Shown here in pieces: positions 1 through 4,898 of a stretch of 5,866 bases of DNA. This DNA is from Paenibacillus sp. (lineage in GTDB: Bacteria; Bacillota; Bacilli; Paenibacillales; NBRC-103111), in the NCBI GenBank assembly GCA_029239545.1, contig JARBUQ010000321.1, positions 1 through 5,866 of the forward strand, written 5' to 3'. Position numbers and translations under genes: made by a program. Position 1 is the stretch's first letter. Each line of letters begins with the position of its first letter. The notes below the pieces were generated by a model. That model saw only the letters and a program-made list of their open reading frames with translations, was not told the DNA's origin and searched no databases.

Positions 1-2
1 CC

Positions 3-983
3 GTAACCTCGGCAGCGGCCTCGCCGCTAGTGGAAAATATTCTGGGTATCATTCCTGATAAGACCGGATTCAAGTTTATAGGACTTCCTGAAATGCCCGA
101 GCTATCACCGTTTAAATTGTATACGTTATCAAAGGATGGGTTGAGTATGATCTCGATACGTACGGATACGGTCTACCCGAATTCACTTTATCCGGAGACG
201 AATTCGGTGACGGCCACATTATTGAACGGTCCAATATCCTTGAGTGCGGAGCAGGCTCAAGCCACGCTTCCGCTCCAATATAGTAGCTCAGAATCTCTTA
301 GAGCGAACCGAAATGAGACGCAAGGAAGAAGAGGCGAGTGGTCCTCCATTGCCTGGAAAGACGAACGAAGGCTGCTGGCCGCTTTCGAGCAAAGGTTAAT
401 CCAGGATTGCATGCAAGTGTTAAATTTGATTTGGTCAACGATGGAGCAGGAACGACTCCCTATGATACAGGTTAAAGAAACAGCTGAGCGGCTGGACAAG
501 CTGTTCTCCCGTATTAGTGGCATCCCATTGGACGGAAATGATGCAATCCTGCATTCTATCTCCCATTCTGAGTTGCTTCAGTTATTGCTTCAACGTATGG
601 AGGAATACTCCAAAGCGAATAAGAACCACGTGATTCCGACAACTGACCATGCCGAAATAAACAAAATCATCGCCTACATTATCCGTAATTTTGACAAAGA
701 GTTGAGTCTTGGCGATCTAGCACGTTACGTCAGTATGGATGATAATTATGTAAGCAATCTTTTTAAACGGAAGACAGGTAAAACGGTCGTCCAATACATC
801 CAGGAGGTGCGAGTGGAGCAAGCCAAGTTTTATTTGGAGCAGACTGGACTTACTGTCTCTGAGATTGTGGAGCGAGTTGGATTCGGCAACGATAATTATT
901 TCTTTAAGATTTTCAAACGATTCACTGGAAAAACACCTAATGATTACCGAATTGACTATCTAAGGAATAAATGTGAAACTTGA
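3..983 (+). CDS. AraC-family (YesN-like) transcriptional regulator, C-terminal part; 5' end outside window
   Basis: Cytoplasmic DNA-binding regulator. The reading frame is open from base 3, so the true start lies upstream; the in-frame GTG at 30 has no Shine-Dalgarno sequence and is unlikely to be the start. Counting from that GTG, residues about 210-312 form a complete AraC-type double helix-turn-helix domain: the first HTH lies around LSLGDLARYVSMDDNYVSNLF, and the second is the family signature VGFGNDNYFFKIFKRFTGKTPNDYR. Residues about 105-205 are a helical linker (EQRLIQDCMQVLNLI, then LLQLLLQRMEEY) of the sort found between the N-terminal half and the HTH in Paenibacillus YesN response regulators. 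The first ~100 residues are weakly conserved and may be a degenerate GGDEF-like middle domain; no receiver domain is visible. YesN-type proteins usually pair with a LytS/YesM-like kinase and control carbohydrate uptake, but no kinase or transporter is in view. A terminator follows closely, so this is the last gene of its transcript. The AraC assignment is firm; response regulator versus one-component or membrane AraC protein is unresolved. Confidence 0.9.
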   Translation, partial: VTSAAASPLVENILGIIPDKTGFKFIGLPEMPELSPFKLYTLSKDGLSMISIRTDTVYPNSLYPETNSVTATLLNGPISLSAEQAQATLPLQYSSSESLRANRNETQGRRGEWSSIAWKDERRLLAAFEQRLIQDCMQVLNLIWSTMEQERLPMIQVKETAERLDKLFSRISGIPLDGNDAILHSISHSELLQLLLQRMEEYSKANKNHVIPTTDHAEINKIIAYIIRNFDKELSLGDLARYVSMDDNYVSNLFKRKTGKTVVQYIQEVRVEQAKFYLEQTGLTVSEIVERVGFGNDNYFFKIFKRFTGKTPNDYRIDYLRNKCET

Positions 984-1015
984 AAAGGTAGTATTAGTCG
1001 CACGAAGAAAAATAT

Positions 1016-1047
1016 AACCCACCCTTGATTCGATAAAGGTGGGTTTT
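1016..1047 (+). terminator. Rho-independent terminator after the AraC-family gene
   Basis: Arms AACCCACCCTT (1016-1026) and AAAGGTGGGTT (1035-1045) pair with one C-A mismatch around an 8-base loop, and the descending arm runs into TTTT and a T-rich stretch. It starts 33 bases after the stop codon at 981-983 and separates the regulator from the next transcription unit. The descending side is followed by T's only on the + strand, so it acts mainly in that direction. Confidence 0.85.
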
Positions 1048-1101
1048 CGTATTCTTATAAAATAAAGACGAATGGAGGGAGTTCACTGAACAGTATGTTA
1101 T

Positions 1102-1130
1102 TTTACAATTGAGTAAATTCGAATTATATT
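1102..1130 (+). promoter_or_regulatory. Sigma-A-type promoter for the acidic-protein/ypdA unit
   Basis: TTTACA (1102-1107) and TATATT (1125-1130) each match the sigma-A consensus at 5 of 6 positions and are exactly 17 bases apart. The predicted transcript start is near 1137, giving a leader of about 60 bases before the ATG at 1197. The spacer contains the 10-base perfect palindrome AATTCGAATT (1116-1125), which could be an operator or chance in AT-rich DNA. A perfect TATAAT at 1162-1167 is a possible second -10, but no good -35 was seen for it. Confidence 0.65.
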
Positions 1131-1196
1131 GGAAGAAATATTATATTCAGAAACAATTTATTATAATGATGAAAACTAATATCCGGAGGTACTACA

Positions 1197-1511
1197 ATGA
1201 ACGCTAGAGTACAACAAGCCTTAGAGATCACTTTGAGTAATTGGAAGGCCATGTCAGAATCGTCGAATCACGATGAATCCGAAGCAACCGCGAATGAATT
1301 CGAGGATTCCTTCTACGTCTTTATAGACGCGGTTCGCGAATGGTACAATGAGTTGGATCAACGGCCTCAGACTTTAGAGGAATTGGCAGAGCAGCCAGTC
1401 GTTCTTGAGGTGGTCGATAAACTTCCTGAGCCGCTTCATCTGAATTTTGAGACTGAGCTGGAGCTCATATTCGAGGGAATTAGTCGAGTAGACGACGAGA
1501 AATACGATTAA
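1197..1511 (+). CDS. Small, highly acidic protein of unknown function (104 aa)
   Basis: I do not recognise this family. The gene is credible: GGAGG at 1185-1189 sits 7 bases before the ATG, and a good promoter lies upstream. The protein has about 26 Asp/Glu against 7 Lys/Arg, so it is strongly negatively charged. It has no signal peptide, no membrane segment and no cysteine. Residues 1-20 and about 33-55 look helical; a TLEELAEQPVVLEVVDKLPEP segment (about 59-79) follows, then an alternating hydrophobic/acidic tail (LNFETELELIFEG). It therefore looks like a compact soluble cytoplasmic protein that binds a partner rather than an enzyme; no catalytic motif is visible. It lies 48 bases upstream of ypdA on the same strand with no convincing terminator between, so the two are probably co-transcribed. 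A role in thiol redox balance is only a guess from that position. Confidence 0.8.
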   Translation: MNARVQQALEITLSNWKAMSESSNHDESEATANEFEDSFYVFIDAVREWYNELDQRPQTLEELAEQPVVLEVVDKLPEPLHLNFETELELIFEGISRVDDEKYD

Positions 1512-1543
1512 AGCTACTGCTTAAAAGTTGGATTTTTTAGTAT

Positions 1544-1550
1544 GGGGGAG
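1544..1550 (+). promoter_or_regulatory. Ribosome binding site fixing the ypdA start at 1560
   Basis: GGGGGAG lies 9 bases before the ATG at 1560. An in-frame ATG at 1542 overlaps the upstream edge of this site and has no Shine-Dalgarno sequence of its own. The downstream start is therefore favoured, and the 18-base extension is probably leader. Confidence 0.75.
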
Positions 1551-1559
1551 ATTATCCTA

Positions 1560-2540
1560 ATGGAGGAAGTTATCATTGTCGGCGCCGGTCCATGTGGACT
1601 TTCGGCAGCAGTCGAGCTGGAGAAAATCGGCATCCGACCACTGCTGCTGGAGAAGAATTGTCTAGTGCATTCGATCTACCAATACCCGGTGAACCTGCAG
1701 TTCTTCAGCACACCGCAGCTGCTCGAGATCGGGGATATCCCGTTCACGACACCCAACGAGAAACCGATGCGCCAAGAGGCGCTTACTTATTATCGCAACG
1801 TAGCCCAGCATTACAAGCTGCGTATACACTCCTACGAGGCCGTGACCAACATCGTGAAGGAGGACGGGTGTTTCCGACTCCACACAGCCGATTCGTTCGA
1901 TCAGCGTCGCGAATACGAAGCCCGTTATGTCATTATGGCGACAGGTTACTTCGACCATCCGAATATGATCGGCATTCCGGGAGAGGAGCTGCCCAAGGTA
2001 AGCCATTACTACCGAGAAGCCCATCCCTATACCGGGATGAAGGTGGCGGTGATCGGCGGCAATAATTCGGCGGTCGACGCGGCAATGGAGCTGCAGAGGG
2101 TCGGAGCTGATGTTACCGTCATTTATCGTGGACGAGCCTACTCACCGAATGTCAAGCCTTGGGTGCAGCCGAATTTCGAGAGCATGGTCAACAAGGGACG
2201 TATTCGCATGTTATTCAACTCAAGCGTCATCCGGATTGATTCAAATTCGGTCACCGTGAACACAGCGGATGGAGAGCTGGTGCTGGAGAACGATTTCGTT
2301 CTGGCGTTGACCGGATTCCGGCCTGACCGGAAGTTCCTGCAGGAAATCGGTGTCCGGCTTCAGGGAGATTACGGGATTCCCGTGCACAATCCAATCACTA
2401 TGGAGACGGATGTGGAGGGACTGTATATTGCTGGAGTCATCGCCTCCGGGGCGGACGCCAACGAGATCTTTATTGAGACAGGACGGAAGCACGGGTTATG
2501 GATTGCACAGCACATTGCAGATAAAGAAGGAGCGCGGTAA
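1560..2540 (+). CDS. ypdA: YpdA-family FAD-dependent NADPH:bacillithiol-disulfide reductase
   Basis: Flavoprotein of the two-dinucleotide-binding-domain class. YpdA (Bdr) uses NADPH to reduce oxidised bacillithiol (BSSB) in the cytoplasm, recycling the thiol after BrxA/BrxB remove it from proteins. At the N-terminus VIIVGAGPCG (residues 4-13) is the FAD-binding Rossmann loop; Cys12 matches the conserved family cysteine (Cys14 in the Staphylococcus aureus protein), and E31 ends the second strand as expected for ribose binding. ATGYF (127-131) is the usual linker motif, VAVIGGNNSAVDAA (162-175) the NAD(P)H-binding loop, and GLYIAGV (287-293) the C-terminal FAD motif. There is no CxxC pair, which argues against thioredoxin reductase. 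The length of 326 residues from ATG 1560 is close to that of known YpdA proteins. A start at 1542 would add six residues that the family does not need. No terminator was seen after the stop. Bacillithiol synthesis genes are not in the window. Confidence 0.9.
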   Translation: MEEVIIVGAGPCGLSAAVELEKIGIRPLLLEKNCLVHSIYQYPVNLQFFSTPQLLEIGDIPFTTPNEKPMRQEALTYYRNVAQHYKLRIHSYEAVTNIVKEDGCFRLHTADSFDQRREYEARYVIMATGYFDHPNMIGIPGEELPKVSHYYREAHPYTGMKVAVIGGNNSAVDAAMELQRVGADVTVIYRGRAYSPNVKPWVQPNFESMVNKGRIRMLFNSSVIRIDSNSVTVNTADGELVLENDFVLALTGFRPDRKFLQEIGVRLQGDYGIPVHNPITMETDVEGLYIAGVIASGADANEIFIETGRKHGLWIAQHIADKEGAR

Positions 2541-2701
2541 CTGGATAACCGTTTCAGATTGTATCCAATCATTGTTTTCAGTTCCGCCATCCCGCAAAGT
2601 ATTGCGGCCCCCATTTCTCCGACTAATTCTTCTTTCGAATCCTTCCCACTTCCAAAATAATCAAAATCTATAGAGTTGGAGAAACAGTTTACCGGGTGCA
2701 A
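2541..2701 (-). pseudogene. Relic of an ArdC-like zincin metallopeptidase (MPTase-PolyVal type)
   Basis: Read on the - strand from 2701 downward, this segment encodes a peptide with the core YFGSGKDSKEELVGEMGAA followed by ILCGMAEL (core about 2579-2659). It closely resembles the FGS-x3-SKEELVAE-x-GAA-x-LC block just after the HExxH motif in the C-terminal metallopeptidase domain of ArdC-type antirestriction and related plasmid/phage proteins. The HExxH-containing part is not recognisable upstream: the frame meets a stop near 2741, and the neighbouring frames on that side also give nothing recognisable. After AEL the similarity fades and the frame continues as meaningless antisense of ypdA. 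No ribosome binding site precedes it. I infer a decayed remnant of a mobile-element gene, cut at both ends; the family match is from memory of the motif and has not been searched. Confidence 0.55.
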
Positions 2702-2790
2702 TTGATTAGTACTATCGTGTCATCGTGGTCTCGGATGCGTCCCTTGAATAGAAAGGTAATGAGAGTACTGTTTGAGAGCATCAGATTGCA

Positions 2791-2819
2791 TTGTTGACGC
2801 CAAATTGGCTTTGTATAAT
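2791..2819 (+). promoter_or_regulatory. Probable promoter of the Gfo/Idh/MocA operon
   Basis: A perfect -10 TATAAT lies at 2814-2819. The best -35 options are TTGTTG (2791-2796, spacer 17 but only 3 of 6 matches) or TTGACG (2794-2799, 5 of 6 matches but spacer only 14). A weak or badly spaced -35 fits a promoter that depends on an activator. The predicted start is near 2826, giving a leader of about 30 bases before the ATG at 2856. Confidence 0.5.
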
Positions 2820-2835
2820 TTGCATTATATACAAA
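2810..2835. promoter_or_regulatory. 8-base inverted repeat overlapping the -10 region; possible operator
   Basis: TTTGTATA (2810-2817) and TATACAAA (2828-2835) are perfect inverted copies separated by 10 bases. The left arm covers part of the -10 box and the right arm lies just past the predicted transcript start, so a bound dimeric regulator would block initiation. The arms are AT-rich, so chance is possible. Confidence 0.35.
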
Positions 2836-2843
2836 TCGATTTG
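2832..2843. promoter_or_regulatory. 12-base perfect palindrome CAAATCGATTTG; possible LacI-type operator
   Basis: CAAATCGATTTG is a perfect 12-base palindrome with a central CG, the general form of LacI/GalR-family operators. It overlaps the right arm of the other inverted repeat and its last base is the first G of the ribosome binding site (2843-2848). Binding here would act as a roadblock just after transcript start. No LacI-family gene is in the window, so the regulator is unknown. It does not match the catabolite-repression cre consensus. Confidence 0.4.
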
Positions 2844-2848
2844 GGAGG
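2843..2848 (+). promoter_or_regulatory. Ribosome binding site fixing the start of the first oxidoreductase at 2856
   Basis: GGGAGG sits 7 bases before the ATG at 2856. The frame is open further upstream to a TTG at 2772, but that start would lie upstream of the predicted promoter, lacks a Shine-Dalgarno sequence and adds residues ahead of the Rossmann strand that the family does not have. Confidence 0.8.
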
Positions 2849-2855
2849 AACGAAT

Positions 2856-3857
2856 ATGACTATACGTATTGGCTTTATTGGATGTGGGAATATTGCTCAT
2901 CATCATGTAATAAGGTTGCAGCAAATTGAGGACTTGGAGATCGTTGCGTTGGCCGATCCGGGGGAGCAGGGCAGGAAGCTGATTAAGCAAAAGTTCGGAT
3001 TGGATCAAGCTGTGGAGTATGACAACCATGAGGATATGCTGAACAGTGGCACAGTAGATGCGGTCATCATCTGTTCCCCGCATACACTGCATGCTAAGCA
3101 TGCGGAAGATGCGCTTACGGCAGGCAAGCATGTTCTAATCGAAAAGCCCATGACTTGCTCCTCCGAGGAAGCGAAGCATTTGATAAATGTCGCCAAGAAA
3201 TGCGGTAAGGTGCTGCAAGTATCCTTTCAGAGGCATTTCCTGCCTCCATTTCTCTATATCCGCTCAGCTATTGCCAATGGAGTAATTGGCAAGCTTACAT
3301 CCGTCACTGCAACTTTGTTTCAGAATTGGAAGCAGGCGCAAGAGGGGACTTGGCGGCAAAAGCCCGAGTTGTCTGGCGGCGGCATGCTAATGGACTCGGG
3401 CAGCCATATTATCGATGTGCTGCTCTGGACAACAGGTCTAACACCGCAGCATGTGTCTGTTCAATTGGAGTGCCAAGGTGCCCCGGTCGAGGTTGACACG
3501 TTTACCGTCATCCGTTTCGCAGAAGGTGCAATAGGGACCATGAATATTATCGGTTTGGCGCCACTAGCCAAGCTGAAAGAAACGTATGCTTTTATCGGAA
3601 CAGAGGGCGGTATTTTTTATGACAACGGTCGTATTACCTTGAATTTGAATGGTCAAGAGCCTATAGAGCCTGAATTGCCCGAAGCTGTCACTAACCCGGA
3701 TCGCAGTTTCATTGATGCCATATTAGGCAAGCAAGAAGTATCCGTACCAGGGGAATATGCTTTGAAAGTAGTCACTTTCACGGAAACGATCTATAAGGCT
3801 GCGGGTTATGAAGTTGAACCGGCTGGGCGGGTCAATGTGTCAGGGAGGGGAGTATAA
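2856..3857 (+). CDS. Gfo/Idh/MocA-family NAD(P)-dependent oxidoreductase
   Basis: Cytoplasmic dehydrogenase of 333 residues, the usual family size; members oxidise or reduce hydroxyl/keto groups on sugars, cyclitols and related compounds. The N-terminal Rossmann fold opens IRIGFIGCGNIAHHH (GxGxxA at residues 9-14), and the second strand ends in ALAD (Asp34), which favours NAD over NADP. EKP (96-98) supplies the conserved lysine. The C-terminal alpha/beta domain contains GGGMLMDSGSHIIDVLLW, with Asp180 and His184 in the DxGxHxxD catalytic motif. All expected catalytic residues are present, so it should be active. The substrate cannot be deduced; inositol, glucose or a glycoside at C3 are all known for the family. 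It is the first gene of a tight operon, its stop codon TAA sharing a base with the next ATG, and it sits behind a promoter with candidate operators. Confidence 0.92.
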   Translation: MTIRIGFIGCGNIAHHHVIRLQQIEDLEIVALADPGEQGRKLIKQKFGLDQAVEYDNHEDMLNSGTVDAVIICSPHTLHAKHAEDALTAGKHVLIEKPMTCSSEEAKHLINVAKKCGKVLQVSFQRHFLPPFLYIRSAIANGVIGKLTSVTATLFQNWKQAQEGTWRQKPELSGGGMLMDSGSHIIDVLLWTTGLTPQHVSVQLECQGAPVEVDTFTVIRFAEGAIGTMNIIGLAPLAKLKETYAFIGTEGGIFYDNGRITLNLNGQEPIEPELPEAVTNPDRSFIDAILGKQEVSVPGEYALKVVTFTETIYKAAGYEVEPAGRVNVSGRGV

Positions 3858-4873
3858 TGAAGCTTCGGATCGCGATCCTTAGCTTCTGGCATGTACATGC
3901 CAGAGGTTATGCCAAGCAATTAGCCGACAGGTCGGACTGTACAATTGTCGCCATTTGGGATGAGTCCGCAGAACGGGGATTACGTATGTCGGAACAGCTG
4001 AACGTTCCGTTTGTCGAGGATTTACAAGCCGTACTTGCCAATCCTGAAGTGGATGCTGTTGTCGTCAACGCACCATCAAGCATGCACCCGGAAGTGATTA
4101 TTGCAGCTGCAGAAGCGGGGAAGCATATTTTTACGGAAAAGGTTCTTGCACTGAATAGCGCAGATGCGAATCGGATTGTAGCTACTGTACAACGTGAGGG
4201 TGTCAAGCTCCTTGTATCGCTGCCACGACTTGGTGATCAGAGGACGTTGTACGCCAAATCGATACTCGACCAAGGACTTCTTGGCCAGGTTACGTTTATC
4301 CGCATGCGACTTGCCCATGATGGTGCGCTACCGAGAGAAGGAGCCCCAGATGGATGGCTGCCTCCGCACTTTTGGGATCAAACGGAAAGTGGAGGAGGAG
4401 CATTGATCGATCTTGGCTGTCATCCAATGATCATGCTACACCATTTTCTTGGTATGCCGGAGTCGGTTACCGCTCGCTTCGGGTATGTAACAGGGCGCAA
4501 AGTGGAGGACAATGCGGTAGTCACGCTGCAGTATCCGAATGGAGCTATGGCTGTTGTAGAAGCGGGCTTTGCTAGCAGACATTGTCCTGCGCTTGTGGAA
4601 ATATATGGTACGGAGGGCTGTCTCCTCATGGGTAATCAGGTCGAAATCCGCAGCTCACTATTGCCCACTGAGCCCCTATCTGGATGGATTCGTCCGGACA
4701 AACTTCCGCCTAATATGCCAACACCTATCGAGCAGTGGGTCGACTATGTAAGGTGTGATAAGACTCCTGCAATTACGATCGAGCAGGGATTAGTATTGAC
4801 GCAGCTTATGGAAGCTGCCTATATCTCGGCTGCTGAGAAGCGAAGTGTTGAAATCGCTTCATCAGCTCAATAA
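3857..4873 (+). CDS. Divergent Gfo/Idh/MocA-family oxidoreductase
   Basis: Second member of the family, 338 residues, with GGGAGGGG (3843-3850) 6 bases before its ATG and a one-base overlap (TAATG) with the preceding gene, implying translational coupling. The fold is clear: an N-terminal Rossmann-like domain (MKLRIAILSF through VDAVVVNAP), then a C-terminal domain with SGGGALIDLGCHPMIMLHHF, where Asp185 and His189 occupy the catalytic motif. Two features differ from the classical pattern: the glycine-rich loop is replaced by LSFWHVHARGY (residues 8-18), with aromatic and histidine residues instead of GxGxxG, and the usual EKP reads EKV (94-96), keeping the lysine. This loop type occurs in a less-studied Gfo/Idh/MocA branch, so it is probably a functional variant rather than decay; the frame is intact. 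It may use the product or an epimer of the first enzyme's substrate. No signal peptide or membrane segment is seen. Confidence 0.88.
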   Translation: MKLRIAILSFWHVHARGYAKQLADRSDCTIVAIWDESAERGLRMSEQLNVPFVEDLQAVLANPEVDAVVVNAPSSMHPEVIIAAAEAGKHIFTEKVLALNSADANRIVATVQREGVKLLVSLPRLGDQRTLYAKSILDQGLLGQVTFIRMRLAHDGALPREGAPDGWLPPHFWDQTESGGGALIDLGCHPMIMLHHFLGMPESVTARFGYVTGRKVEDNAVVTLQYPNGAMAVVEAGFASRHCPALVEIYGTEGCLLMGNQVEIRSSLLPTEPLSGWIRPDKLPPNMPTPIEQWVDYVRCDKTPAITIEQGLVLTQLMEAAYISAAEKRSVEIASSAQ

Positions 4874-4883
4874 GGAAGGTAGA

Positions 4884-4889
4884 GGGGAG
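4884..4889 (+). promoter_or_regulatory. Ribosome binding site selecting the GTG start at 4899
   Basis: GGGGAG lies 9 bases before GTG 4899, a normal distance, and 15 bases before the alternative ATG at 4905. The GTG is therefore preferred; the choice changes only two residues. Confidence 0.65.
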
Positions 4890-4898
4890 ACGGCGATC

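Noticed and set aside
14..28. GC-rich perfect hairpin AGCGGC-CTC-GCCGCT near the left edge
   Set aside because: It lies inside the open frame of the AraC-family gene and encodes an Ala/Ser-rich stretch; it has no T-run and no sign of a separate role.
1074..1112. Orphan Shine-Dalgarno-like GGAGGGAG followed by a five-codon ATG frame
   Set aside because: The spacing of 13 bases is long, the peptide is only five residues, and the site lies upstream of the predicted promoter start, so it would not be on that transcript.
1511..1538. Short AAGC/GCTT stem followed ten bases later by a T6 run between the acidic gene and ypdA
   Set aside because: The stem is only 4 pairs and is separated from the T-run, so it is not a convincing terminator.
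1662..2024. Long open frame antisense to ypdA (similar ones lie antisense to the oxidoreductase genes)
   Set aside because: No ribosome binding site or recognisable protein; explained by codon bias of the genes on the + strand.
2542..2567. TGGATA/TATCCA inverted repeat just after the ypdA stop
   Set aside because: Six AT-rich pairs with a 14-base loop and no T-run; not supportable as a terminator.
2592..2607. CCGCAA-AGTA-TTGCGG hairpin downstream of ypdA
   Set aside because: The stem is perfect but only 6 pairs and lacks a T-run on either strand; it falls inside the metallopeptidase relic's coding pattern, so chance is the simpler explanation.
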